DNA of 64,000 nucleotides from Metapseudomonas otitidis. Lineage in GTDB: Bacteria > Pseudomonadota > Gammaproteobacteria > Pseudomonadales > Pseudomonadaceae. Positions 18,024-26,468 of this stretch are shown one piece after another. A program made the position numbers and the translations under genes. The notes below the pieces were generated by a model. That model was not told the origin of the DNA, did not search any database, and saw only the letters and a list, made by a program, of their open reading frames with translations. How positions within the stretch are numbered: position 1 is the stretch's first letter; the number at the start of each line of letters is the position of its first letter. The stretch spans positions 201,212 to 265,211 of the forward strand of contig NZ_FOJP01000011.1 in assembly GCF_900111835.1 (NCBI RefSeq), given 5' to 3'.

Positions 18024-19052
18024 TTACTTGAGGTGGGCGCGGAAGAACGCGGTCAGGCGATCGAAGGGGATCAGCCCCACACGGTCGTACAGGTCCACAT
18101 GCCCGGCGCCGGGGATCACCACCAGCTCCTTGGGCTCGGCCGCACGGCGGTAGGCGTCTTCGCTGAACTCGCGGGAGTGGGCGTCCGCGCCAGTGATGAA
18201 CAGCAGGGGGCGCGGCGAGATGGTTTCGATGTCTTCGAACGGATAGAAGTTCATGAACTTCACGTTGCTGGTCAGGGTGGGGCGAGTGGTCAGGTCCGCG
18301 CTCTGCCCGGCAGGCGTGAAGGCGCCACGGGGCGTGCGGTAGAAGTCGAAGAACTCCCGCTGGATCGGGTCGGTGTCAGGCTCAAGACGGGTGACCGTGC
18401 CGCCGGTGTAGCGTGTGGCACCGCCGGTGTACTCCACGTAGCGCTGCTGGGCGGCCTCTTCGAGGATGCGCTTGCGCTGTTCCAGCGTCAGGGAGTGGTG
18501 CAGTGCCTGGCGATTCGCCGCACCCATGTCGTACATGCTGACGGTGGCGATGGCCTTCATGCGCGGGTCGATCTTGGCGGCGGCGATGGCGAAGCTGCCG
18601 CTGCCGCAGATGCCGAGCACGCCGATGCGCTCGCGGTCGACCCGGTCATGGGTGCCGAGGTAGTCCACGGCGGCACTGAAGGCTTCGGCGTAGAGGTCCG
18701 GGGAGACGGCGTTGCGCGGCTGGCCTTCGCTCTCGCCCCAGAAAGGCAGGTCGATGGCCAGGGTGATGAAGCCCTGCTCGGCCAGTTTGGTGGCGTACAG
18801 GTTGGCGCTCTGTTCCTTCACCGCGCCCATGGGGTGGCCGACGATCAACGCCGCATTGCGGCTGCCGGGGGCGATGTCGCGGGGGATGAACAGGTTGCCG
18901 ACCACGCGCATGCGGTACTGGTCGAGGAAGGTCACCCGTTGCTGGGTGACCTTGTCGCTGGTGTAGAAGTTGTCTGCCTGATGGGACATGTCTGCTGCCG
19001 TTGCCACGAGTGAGTTGAACAGGAGGCCGAGGGCCAGGAGGAAGGTCTTCAT
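18024..19052 (-). CDS. Exported alpha/beta hydrolase (YcjY/dienelactone hydrolase-like)
   Basis: This 342-residue protein has a signal peptide (about 1-19, ending in VATAA) and an alpha/beta hydrolase fold. The nucleophile elbow reads GICGSGS, with cysteine where a serine is usual, as in dienelactone hydrolases; the oxyanion segment GHPMGAVKEQSANLYA and the late GAGHVDLYDR (histidine) are present. YcjY-family proteins are poorly characterised. The gene leads a likely operon with the alcohol dehydrogenase. The substrate is unknown. Confidence 0.82.
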   Translation of the reverse strand: MKTFLLALGLLFNSLVATAADMSHQADNFYTSDKVTQQRVTFLDQYRMRVVGNLFIPRDIAPGSRNAALIVGHPMGAVKEQSANLYATKLAEQGFITLAIDLPFWGESEGQPRNAVSPDLYAEAFSAAVDYLGTHDRVDRERIGVLGICGSGSFAIAAAKIDPRMKAIATVSMYDMGAANRQALHHSLTLEQRKRILEEAAQQRYVEYTGGATRYTGGTVTRLEPDTDPIQREFFDFYRTPRGAFTPAGQSADLTTRPTLTSNVKFMNFYPFEDIETISPRPLLFITGADAHSREFSEDAYRRAAEPKELVVIPGAGHVDLYDRVGLIPFDRLTAFFRAHLK

Positions 19053-19289
19053 GGTCTGCTCCGAGCAGGTGCCGTGGAGAGCAGGACTCTAGGGCGCCTG
19101 CGCCGGGCCAATAAGTGGGCTTTAGCGCAGGCGGCGATGCACCAGATTGCATAATCCGGTGCGTCACAGTGGAGCGCCTCGCAACCGTGGCGCCTCGGTC
19201 GAGCTCATGGTTCTCGGGGAATTCCGCACGTTTCAGGCGTTGCCCCTGAATCGCCCGGTCAGCCGCGCAACCCGTTCGCCGAGGGGCGG
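19053..19289. other. Intergenic stretch, no gene recognised
   Basis: This is the upstream region of the exported hydrolase gene. It must hold the promoter for the minus-strand operon, but no clear sigma or operator motif was recognised. Confidence 0.4.
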
Positions 19290-19537
19290 GCGGTGTCCAG
19301 GTCACTGCAGTTGGGCGACAGTTCGGGCGCTACATCGTCGGGCTGGGCCATGACGCCCGCCAGCCGCCGTACCCGCAGGCGGGGCGGTTGAAGGTGGTGT
19401 TCCAGGCATTCCATGACCCGGGGAACTGCGCAATGGTCATCCAGTACCCGCATCGCGCGTTGATGGCGCCACGGGTGCGGGTGGTGCCGGAGTGCCTGCC
19501 GGAGGCGTTCGCCCAGGACGCTGCCCTGCGGCGTTAG
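19290..19537 (+). pseudogene. Possible remnant of a small coding sequence
   Basis: A plus-strand frame without a good start codon ends at TAG 19535-19537 and reads protein-like at the end: VGRQFGRYIVGLGHDARQ, then PPYPQAGRLKVVFQAFHD, then NCAMVIQYPHRALMAPRVR. Just upstream, a different frame reads PGQPRNPFAEGRAV, as if a frameshift near 19290 separates the two halves. There is no ribosome binding site. The family is not recognised. It may be a decayed gene or chance. Confidence 0.3.
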
Positions 19538-19561
19538 AAGCCTTTCGCAGCCTGAATGCAA

Positions 19562-19585
19562 GCACCCCGCCGGGTGGCGGGGTGC
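19562..19585 (-). terminator. Hairpin after the amidase gene
   Basis: Perfect 10-base stem (GCACCCCGCC / GGCGGGGTGC) with a 4-base loop, 7 bases after the amidase stop codon. On the minus strand it is followed by TTGCATTC, a weak T tract. Confidence 0.6.
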
Positions 19586-19591
19586 AGGGGG

Positions 19592-21298
19592 TCAGCCTTT
19601 CAGCGGGGGCGTGCGCGGCGGGACGATCCGGCGCGAGCCGGTGGACTCGAACGCGGCGGCGTAGCGCAGCAGGGCGTTGTCGTCATAGGCGCGGCCGGCG
19701 AAGGTCAGGCCCACCGGCATGCCGATGTCGGCCATCACGCCCATGGGCACGGTGACGGTGGGTACGCCCAGGTGGCGGATGGCGAGGTTGCCGTTGGCGA
19801 CCCATACGCCATTGCTCCAGGCGATGTCGGCGGAGGCCGGGTTGACGTCGGCATCCGCCGGGGCCACGTCGGCCACGGTGGGGAACAGCACGGCGTCCAG
19901 GCCCTGGGCCTGCATCCAGTCCTCCAGGTCGATCTTGCGGGTGTACTCCAGGGCGCGCAGGCCGTCGGGCAGGGTCTCGATGCGGTCCCAGGGGGTGATG
20001 CCGCGCTCGGCCATGGTCACGTACTCGGCCATGCTCGCCGCCAGGTCGCCCTCGCGGTTGGGCAGGGTGCCGGGTTCGTGGGGGAAGATCTGCGGGCCAT
20101 CCACGTCCTTCAGGCGGTTGAGCTTCGGATCGCCGTTGGCCTGGAGGAAGTCGTCGAAGGCCCAGGCTGTCAGGTCCCACAGCTCGTGGTGGAGGAACTC
20201 CTTGGCGACGATGCCGCGGTTGAACACCGTGGGCGCGCCGGGGCGGTCGCCCTCGCAGTTGGAAACCAGCGGGAAGTCCACTTCCACCACTTCGGCGCCG
20301 GCCGCTTCCAAGGCCTGGCGCGCCTGCTCCCACAGGGCGATGACGCTGGGGCGGGTGTGGATGCGCTGGCCGGTGGGGCCGCCGATGCCGGGGTTCTCGC
20401 TGGTGCCGGCGTCCGGGTCCTGGTTGATGAACATGCGTGGCACGCCGAAACGCTTGCCGGCCAGGGCTTCGGTGCCGGCGGCCAGGTCCTGGTAGCGGGC
20501 GGGGCGGACTTCGCTCACCGAGGGGATCGGCACCCAGGGCTGCAGGCGCCAGAGGTCGCCGCGCTTCTCGGCGTCCTCGGCGACGATCACGTCGAGCACG
20601 TCCAGCAGGTCGGCCATGGTGCGGGCGTAGGGCACCACCACGTCCATGGTCGGGGTCAGCGGCCAGTTGCCACGGATGGAGATCACCCCACGGGACGGGG
20701 TGTAGGCGCACAGGCCGTTGTTGGAGGCGGGGCCCCGGCCGCTGGACCAGGTCTCCTCGGCCAGGCCGAAGGCGGCGAAGCTGGCAGCCGTGGCGGTGCC
20801 GGCACCGTTGGAGGAGCCGGAAGCAAAGGGCGCGGTGAGGTAGCCGGCGTTGTAGGGGCTTTCGGCACGGCCGTAGACGCCACGCTGCATGCCGCCGTTG
20901 GCCATGGGCGGCATGTTGGTCTTGCCCAGGCAGATGGCGCCGGCGGCGCGCAGGCGTTCGATGGTGAAGGCGTCGCGGTAGGCCACCAGGTCCTTGAAGG
21001 CGGGGCTGCCGGAGGCGGCCGTCAGGCCCTTGACCAGGTAGCTGTCCTTGGCGGTGTAGGGGATGCCATCCAGCGGGCCGAGGGTTTCGCCCCGGGCGCG
21101 GCGGGCGTCGGAGGCCTCGGCTTCGGCGAGGGCCTCGGGGTTGCGCACCACCACGGCATTGAGGGCGGTGGTGGTGTTCGGGCCGTCATAGGCGTCGATG
21201 CGGGCGAGGTAGGCCTTCACCAGCTCGACGGCGGTGGTCCGGCCCGACTCCAGCGCAGCGCGCAGGTCGGCAATGGAAACTTCGGTTACTTCGATCAT
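19592..21298 (-). CDS. Amidase signature family enzyme
   Basis: This 568-residue protein has the amidase signature fold: the catalytic lysine in GIPYTAKDSY (about residue 88) and the serine-rich loop FASGSSNGAGTATAASFA (about 164-181). The region that usually reads GTDTGGSIRIPAS is AEETWSSGRGPAS here, with the nucleophile serine position kept but the flanking glycines replaced. Family members hydrolyse amides such as indoleacetamide, allophanate, cyclic ureas or peptide amides. The protein is longer than GatA and has no GatB/GatC neighbours, so it is not a tRNA amidotransferase subunit. It stands alone, divergent from the diguanylate cyclase gene. Confidence 0.85.
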   Translation of the reverse strand: MIEVTEVSIADLRAALESGRTTAVELVKAYLARIDAYDGPNTTTALNAVVVRNPEALAEAEASDARRARGETLGPLDGIPYTAKDSYLVKGLTAASGSPAFKDLVAYRDAFTIERLRAAGAICLGKTNMPPMANGGMQRGVYGRAESPYNAGYLTAPFASGSSNGAGTATAASFAAFGLAEETWSSGRGPASNNGLCAYTPSRGVISIRGNWPLTPTMDVVVPYARTMADLLDVLDVIVAEDAEKRGDLWRLQPWVPIPSVSEVRPARYQDLAAGTEALAGKRFGVPRMFINQDPDAGTSENPGIGGPTGQRIHTRPSVIALWEQARQALEAAGAEVVEVDFPLVSNCEGDRPGAPTVFNRGIVAKEFLHHELWDLTAWAFDDFLQANGDPKLNRLKDVDGPQIFPHEPGTLPNREGDLAASMAEYVTMAERGITPWDRIETLPDGLRALEYTRKIDLEDWMQAQGLDAVLFPTVADVAPADADVNPASADIAWSNGVWVANGNLAIRHLGVPTVTVPMGVMADIGMPVGLTFAGRAYDDNALLRYAAAFESTGSRRIVPPRTPPLKG

Positions 21299-21548
21299 GG
21301 GGTCACCGCTGGCAGGTGCCGCGTGGCACGCGTGGTTCGGAATTCGGCGGGCAGGGCCCGGGGCTCGATGCCTCCCGGGCCGTGGGCCGGGCGAGTCGAG
21401 GCGACCTATTTAGCATCTGGCGGCGTCGGGCGGAATCTCCTGGTCGCGTTTTCGCATGTGGGTGGCCTGTTCGCGTCCGCCAGCGGGTTTTGGCGAGGCG
21501 GTTTTTCCTCTTGTAGACTTCCCCCGCCTTGTCAGAAAAGAACGCCGC

Positions 21549-23435
21549 ATGAATCGGCCGTATCCTGCACCTGCCTTCCTGAACACGCTTTCCCTGCCCA
21601 GCCTCTTCGGTCTCTGGGCGTGCCTGCTCGTGGCCCTGGTGCTGGCAACCGCGCCGGCTCGGGCGGAGGAGGTGGTGGATGCCGCGGCGATGAGCGAGCA
21701 ACCGCTGTCGCTGACCGACGCCCTGGGCCTGCTGGAGGACCCGCAGGCCCGCTACGGCCTGGACGATGTGCGCAGTCCGCCGCTGGCCGAGCGTTTCGAG
21801 GGTGGGAGAGCGCCGGCCAACGCCCTGGCGCTGGGCTTCACCCGTTCGGCGTTCTGGCTGCGGGTGGCGCTGCACAATCCGGGCGACGTGCCGCTGCGCC
21901 GGATGCTGGTGGTGGACAACCCGCGCGTGTCCCAGGTCGACGCCTTCCTGCCGGACGGCCAGGGGGGCTATCGCGCGGTGCTCACCGGCAGCGACCGACC
22001 GTTCGACACCCGTCTCTACCCCAATCGCAACTTCGTCTTCCCGCTGCTGCTGGCCCCTGGCGAGACCCAGGTGGTGTACCTGCGGGTGGCGTCCAAGATT
22101 GGCCTGCTGGTGCCGCTCAAGCTCTGGGACGAGGCGGCCTTCCATGTTGCCGAGCGCGAGGACTACGCGATCCAGGCGTGGTACTTCGGCATCGCCACCG
22201 CGATGATCCTCTTCAACCTGCTGCTGTTCGCCGTGCTGCGCGACCGCACCTACCTGTTCTACGTCATCTACGTCGGCCTGATGATGCTGGGCTTGGCCAG
22301 CAAGAACGGCCTGGCACCGGAGTCGCCCTGGGACGCCTTGCTGCTGAATTCCAACGAGGCCTATTACTCCGGCGTGTCCCTCGCCCTGGTGGGCATGCTG
22401 CTGTTCACCCGGCGCATGCTGCAGACCCGCGAAAGCCTGCCGCGTACCGACCGGCTGATGCTGGCGCTGGTGGGGCTGTACCTGCTGACCCCGGCGCTGT
22501 ACTGGATGGCGCTGCCGGTGTTCGCCCGCGCGGCAGTGCTGCTGAACCTGGCCACGGCCTTGCTGATCGTCGGCGTGGCCGTGGCCTGTGCCTTCAGGCG
22601 CCAGCGCACCGCGTACTTCTTCATCGGTGCCTTCGCCCTGCTCATCGCCGGGGGCACCACCACCATCCTGCGGGCCATCGGCCTGTTGCCCACCAACGTC
22701 TTCACCGTGGACGGCACCCAGCTCGGCTCGGCAATGGAGATGATGCTGCTGGCCTTCGCCCTGGCCGATCGCTACAACGTCATGCGCCGCGAAAAGGCCC
22801 GGGTGAAGGACGAGCTGCTACGCGCCCAGCAGCAACTGGTGGAGACCCTGCAGCAGTCGGAACGGCTGCTGGAGCAACGGGTGGCCGAACGTACCGACGA
22901 GTTGCAGGTGCTCAATCGTCGACTGAAGACCCTCAGCCTCACCGACGGCCTGACCGGCATCGCCAACCGGCGGCACTTCGACGTGATGCTGAGCCAGGCC
23001 TGGAGCCATGCGCAGCGCAACGGGGAGCCGCTGGCCCTGGCCGTGATGGATGTGGACTGGTTCAAGCCCTACAACGACCACTACGGCCACCCGGCCGGCG
23101 ACGCCTGCCTGCGCCAGGTGGCGCAGGCCCTGAGCGCCACGCTGTGCCGTTCCAGCGACCTGATGGCGCGCTACGGCGGCGAGGAGTTCGTCTTCCTCGC
23201 CCAGAACAGCGGCGTCGAAGGGGCGCTGGGCCTGGCACGCCGCGTCGCCGAGGCCATGGAGGCGCTGCACCTGCCCCATGAGCGTTCGCCCCTGGGCCAC
23301 GTCACCCTGAGCATCGGTGTGGCCGCAATGGTGCCGCAGCCCGGCCAGCTCCCCGAGGTGTTGTTGCAGCGTGCCGATGCCGCGCTCTACGAGGCGAAGC
23401 GAGGCGGTCGCAACCAGGTGGTGGTCGACGGCTGA
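21549..23435 (+). CDS. Membrane diguanylate cyclase (7TMR-DISM sensor)
   Basis: This 628-residue protein has a signal peptide (about 1-40), a periplasmic 7TMR-DISM extracellular domain (about 45-190), seven membrane segments (about 195-410), a coiled coil (about 415-465) and a C-terminal GGDEF domain. The active-site motif GGEEF is intact at 543-547, and an RxxD inhibitory site (RSSD) lies five residues before it, so the enzyme should make c-di-GMP with product inhibition. No EAL domain is present. The c-di-GMP receptor Alg44 is encoded about 13 kb away; a functional link is possible but unproven. Confidence 0.9.
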   Translation: MNRPYPAPAFLNTLSLPSLFGLWACLLVALVLATAPARAEEVVDAAAMSEQPLSLTDALGLLEDPQARYGLDDVRSPPLAERFEGGRAPANALALGFTRSAFWLRVALHNPGDVPLRRMLVVDNPRVSQVDAFLPDGQGGYRAVLTGSDRPFDTRLYPNRNFVFPLLLAPGETQVVYLRVASKIGLLVPLKLWDEAAFHVAEREDYAIQAWYFGIATAMILFNLLLFAVLRDRTYLFYVIYVGLMMLGLASKNGLAPESPWDALLLNSNEAYYSGVSLALVGMLLFTRRMLQTRESLPRTDRLMLALVGLYLLTPALYWMALPVFARAAVLLNLATALLIVGVAVACAFRRQRTAYFFIGAFALLIAGGTTTILRAIGLLPTNVFTVDGTQLGSAMEMMLLAFALADRYNVMRREKARVKDELLRAQQQLVETLQQSERLLEQRVAERTDELQVLNRRLKTLSLTDGLTGIANRRHFDVMLSQAWSHAQRNGEPLALAVMDVDWFKPYNDHYGHPAGDACLRQVAQALSATLCRSSDLMARYGGEEFVFLAQNSGVEGALGLARRVAEAMEALHLPHERSPLGHVTLSIGVAAMVPQPGQLPEVLLQRADAALYEAKRGGRNQVVVDG

Positions 23436-23609
23436 CGGCCTTCGGCATTGCAGAACACCCTGCGCCGGAGGGGCCACCCTTGCATCCTGCAAATGGCAGG
23501 GTGATGTCGAGCGCACGCAAGTGACTGATTTGCCTGGGGACCCGCCACGGGGGTGGTGTGGCATGAGGTCTGCACCCAAGGGAGGACACCGAACCCAAGG
23601 AGCCTCCCC

Positions 23610-23972
23610 ATGAGCATCGCCATCCAGGAACTCTTCCAGGCATTCCCCGGCTACGAGATCGCCATCACTCCCCGGCCCGACGGCATGCTGCTGCTGTGCC
23701 TCAAGCACGGTGACGCAGAGCCCCTGCGCAAGGCCATCGACGGTGACGTGGTGTTCTGCGAGCAGCGCGTGCGCCGTGTCATCCGTGAGTTGACCCGCGA
23801 CCTGAAGCTGGCCGCCGGGGAAGTGAGCTGGAAGGGCGAGGGCAACCAGTGGGTGCGTGCCGAGCTGCCCACCTTCACCGGTGACCCCATCCACTTCACC
23901 GCCGCCAAGACCCTGTTCGCCCGCCGCGCCGTGCGCCGCCCGGGCCAGGCCCTGGCCGACGCGGTGCGTTGA
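23610..23972 (+). CDS. DUF3509-type protein
   Basis: This 120-residue cytoplasmic protein opens with a pattern (ELFQAFPGYEIAITPRPDG) typical of the Pseudomonas DUF3509 family, followed by a charged helix (RVRRVIRELTRDLKLA). It has no signal peptide or membrane segment. Its function is unknown. The ATG at 23610 follows AAGGAGCC. The gene is convergent with the methyltransferase gene, the two stop codons being directly adjacent (23972/23973). Confidence 0.65.
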   Translation: MSIAIQELFQAFPGYEIAITPRPDGMLLLCLKHGDAEPLRKAIDGDVVFCEQRVRRVIRELTRDLKLAAGEVSWKGEGNQWVRAELPTFTGDPIHFTAAKTLFARRAVRRPGQALADAVR

Positions 23973-24743
23973 TCAGCGCTGGGCCACCAGGAACAGGCGC
24001 GGGAACGGCAGCAGCACGCTGCCGTCGTCCAAGGTCGGGTAGGCCTCAGCCAGTTCGGCCTGGTAGGCCGCCAGGAAGGCCTGCTGGTCGGCATCGTCCA
24101 GCGGTGCCAGGAAGGGGCGCAGCCCGGTGGCGCGGAGCCACTCGATGATGGCCCCCGGGCCGCCCGCCAGCGGGTGGTAGTAGGTGGTGCGCCACAGGTC
24201 GACGCGGGCGCCGGCCTGGGTCAGCAGGCGGTAGTACCACTTCGGTGCATGGCGCGCCTCCCGGGCTCCGGCCGCCTCGCGCAGGGCGTCCGCCCAGGGG
24301 CCGCGGGCAGCCACTTCGCGCATCAGGCGGTGGGAGTCCTCGTCGAGGTTGTCGGGCATCTGTACCGCCAGGCAGCCGCCGGGTGCCAGTTGCGCCAGCA
24401 GGCGCGGCAGCTGGGTGCCATGGTCCGGCAGCCATTGCAGGGAGGCGTTGGCAAAGATCAGGTCCGGTGCCACCTGGGCAGTCCACTGGGCGATATCGCC
24501 TTCGAGGAAGGTCACGCCCGGCAGGCGCTGGCGAGCGGCGTCGAGCATGTCGGGCGAGCTGTCCAGCCCGCTGATGGCTGCGTGCGGGTAACGCTCCACC
24601 AGCAGTTGGGTGGAGTTGCCGGGGCCGCAGCCGAGGTCGATGGCGTGGTGCACGTCGGTCAGCGGCACCCGCGCCAGCAGCTCGATGGCCGGGCGGGTGC
24701 GTTCGTCTTCGAACTTGCGGTACTGCTGGGCGGACCAGGTCAT
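23973..24743 (-). CDS. tam: Trans-aconitate 2-methyltransferase
   Basis: This 256-residue class I methyltransferase begins [19 protein letters not shown], the Tam signature, followed by the SAM-binding loop DLGCGPGNS (36-44), the acidic residue in GLDSSPDML and the family motif [12 protein letters not shown]. Tam methylates trans-aconitate, a toxic by-product of the citrate cycle, in the cytoplasm. The length matches the family. It is a single gene between convergent and co-oriented neighbours. Confidence 0.9.
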   Translation of the reverse strand: MTWSAQQYRKFEDERTRPAIELLARVPLTDVHHAIDLGCGPGNSTQLLVERYPHAAISGLDSSPDMLDAARQRLPGVTFLEGDIAQWTAQVAPDLIFANASLQWLPDHGTQLPRLLAQLAPGGCLAVQMPDNLDEDSHRLMREVAARGPWADALREAAGAREARHAPKWYYRLLTQAGARVDLWRTTYYHPLAGGPGAIIEWLRATGLRPFLAPLDDADQQAFLAAYQAELAEAYPTLDDGSVLLPFPRLFLVAQR

Positions 24744-24791
24744 GGCGGGCTCCTCCGACGGGAAGCGCCCATCATCCTCGCAGCCGCCTGT

Positions 24792-25559
24792 TCACGCCAG
24801 CGCGGGCGGCTCCGATGCTGCCGGGCGGTAGAGCACCAGGCGGTAGGTGACCAGGCAGATCATCCAGTCGAACAGCAGCGTCCAGACGTTGTGCGAGAGA
24901 AAGTGCGCGCCCTGCATCATCCGTCCCAGGGACAGCACCGACCCCAGCACCAGCGCGCCCATCAGGGCCGCACGGGCCAGCCGTGGGCGGCGGTCCCGCA
25001 GGAAGAAGAACAGTGCCAGCAAGGCAAAGCCGCTGGAGGCGTGTCCGCCCGGCCAGCAACGCCCGGGGTGGTCGGTGGGCGCACGCTGGGACAGCAGCGG
25101 GGTGTAGACCTCCTCGCCACCGAAGGCCGTGAGATCCCAGGGGCAGTGCACCTCTGTCAGTGCCTTGAGCGGCGTGACGATGGCGGTGGACAGTCCCAGC
25201 GCCAGCACCAGGTAGCCCAGCGAGCGGCGCCAGCCGGCCATGCGCTTGAACACCAGGCTGGCGACGAAGCCCACCAGGGCGAACACCGCCATCACGATCA
25301 CGGCCTGCTTGACCCGGTCATGCAGGATGGTTTCGAGGAAGTAGCTGTGCCCGCCGACGAATCCGGTGGCCGGGTCGTAGAAGGCGTTGGCGATGGCGAA
25401 GTCCAGGCGCGTCGGGTCGAGCACCAGCAAGACGGCCATGCAGACCAGGGGCAGCACCGCCCACAGGCGGAAGTTGAACGGCCGCGAGACGACCGTCGCG
25501 CGGGGCGGGGTATCGGCCTCCAGTTCGGTAGGGAAGGTGGCGTCGGGGGTGTGGTTCAT
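24792..25559 (-). CDS. PAP2-family membrane phosphatase
   Basis: This 255-residue protein has about six membrane segments. PAP2 motif 2 (PGGHASSG, 170-177) and motif 3 (LGRMMQGAHFLSHNVW, 211-226) carry the two catalytic histidines; motif 1 is variant (K132 in LKALTEVHCPWDL). Enzymes of this type remove phosphates from lipid A or isoprenoid lipids on the periplasmic side of the inner membrane. The sequence CPWDL and the GRCWPGGH variant fit the lipid A phosphatase-like branch. It is divergent from the methyltransferase gene at 25776 and shares a promoter region rich in TTTTTCAC motifs. Confidence 0.82.
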   Translation of the reverse strand: MNHTPDATFPTELEADTPPRATVVSRPFNFRLWAVLPLVCMAVLLVLDPTRLDFAIANAFYDPATGFVGGHSYFLETILHDRVKQAVIVMAVFALVGFVASLVFKRMAGWRRSLGYLVLALGLSTAIVTPLKALTEVHCPWDLTAFGGEEVYTPLLSQRAPTDHPGRCWPGGHASSGFALLALFFFLRDRRPRLARAALMGALVLGSVLSLGRMMQGAHFLSHNVWTLLFDWMICLVTYRLVLYRPAASEPPALA

Positions 25560-25645
25560 GGTCGGTCCTTATACGGTCAGGCCCTCCCTGCCGGACGTGC
25601 AGGTGGGCATGGGCGCCGACCTTAAGCGCGGGCGTGTCATTTTTG

Positions 25646-25707
25646 CGTGAAAAACACAGTGCTGAAGTCCCCGTGAAAACCCGCACGGCGATTGATGTTT
25701 TTTTCAC
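25646..25707. promoter_or_regulatory. Repeated CGTGAAAA motifs in a divergent promoter
   Basis: CGTGAAAAA (25646-25654), CGTGAAAA (25672-25679, 26 bases on) and the inverse TTTTTTTCACG (25698-25707) lie between the divergent PAP2 and methyltransferase genes. They resemble the TTTTTCAC core reported for ColR sites in Pseudomonas, but the flanks match poorly, so the regulator is a guess. Confidence 0.4.
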
Positions 25708-25775
25708 GCGGTTTTGACACCCGGTTGATTGATGCCCCCCTAGTCTGGCCCTCCCTGTCACTGGGAGTGGATGGA

Positions 25776-26438
25776 ATGACTGACCCCCGTCGGGCCCAAT
25801 CGGGCAGCACCCTGGAGCCGGCTTTCGTGCCCGCGTCGCTGGACGCGGCTGCGCCCCGGCCGAGCCTCTGGCGGCGGCTGGCCAACTGGCGCGAGGACCA
25901 GGTGGCGCGCCGCGCGCTGCGCCTGGCCGGGGAACCCTGCCTGGTGCTCGACCTGCCCTGTGGCAGCGGCCGCTTCTGGCCGGTACTGGTGGGCTGGGCC
26001 AACCGCATCGTCATCGGCGCCGACGAATCCGCGCGCCGCCTGGACGTGGCCCTGCACGAACAGCCGGCGAACGTGCTGCAGCGCATCCGCCTGCTGCAGA
26101 CCTCCGCCTTCGGCATCGACCTGGGCGAGAACGCCGTCGACTGCATCTTCTGCATGCGCCTGATGCACCGGCTCGGCGAGCCCGGTCAGCGCCTGGCCAT
26201 GCTGCGGGAATTCCACCGGGTCACCCGCGACACGCTGATCCTCTCGCTCTGGGTGGACGGCAACTACCGCGCCTGGCGTCGCCGCCGGCTGGGCCGTGGC
26301 GACCGCGACCGACACGTCGCACGCCGCAGCGAGGTCGAGGCCGAGTTCCGCCAAGCCGGCTTCGAGATCATCGGCCACCAGGACGTCCTGCCGGGCTGGG
26401 CGATGTGGCGGGTGTATACCTTGCGCAAGGTGGAGTGA
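25776..26438 (+). CDS. Class I SAM-dependent methyltransferase
   Basis: This 220-residue protein has a SAM-binding motif VLDLPCGSGRFWPVL (57-71) and the later motif DCIFCMRLMHRLGEPGQR. It has an N-terminal basic segment (LWRRLANWREDQVARRAL). The substrate is not known. The ATG at 25776 is preferred because the upstream frame lacks conservation; another ATG at 25771 is out of frame. It is divergent from the PAP2 gene, suggesting a shared envelope-related role, which is inference. It is convergent with the last gene of the alginate operon, only 30 bases away. Confidence 0.8.
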   Translation: MTDPRRAQSGSTLEPAFVPASLDAAAPRPSLWRRLANWREDQVARRALRLAGEPCLVLDLPCGSGRFWPVLVGWANRIVIGADESARRLDVALHEQPANVLQRIRLLQTSAFGIDLGENAVDCIFCMRLMHRLGEPGQRLAMLREFHRVTRDTLILSLWVDGNYRAWRRRRLGRGDRDRHVARRSEVEAEFRQAGFEIIGHQDVLPGWAMWRVYTLRKVE

Positions 26439-26468
26439 GCTGGCTGTCTCATAGGTCGACTGCGTCGC

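Noticed and set aside
19259..19561. 100-codon minus-strand frame downstream of the amidase
   Set aside because: It runs through the amidase terminator hairpin and has no protein-like pattern; the opposite strand is the better, though weak, candidate.
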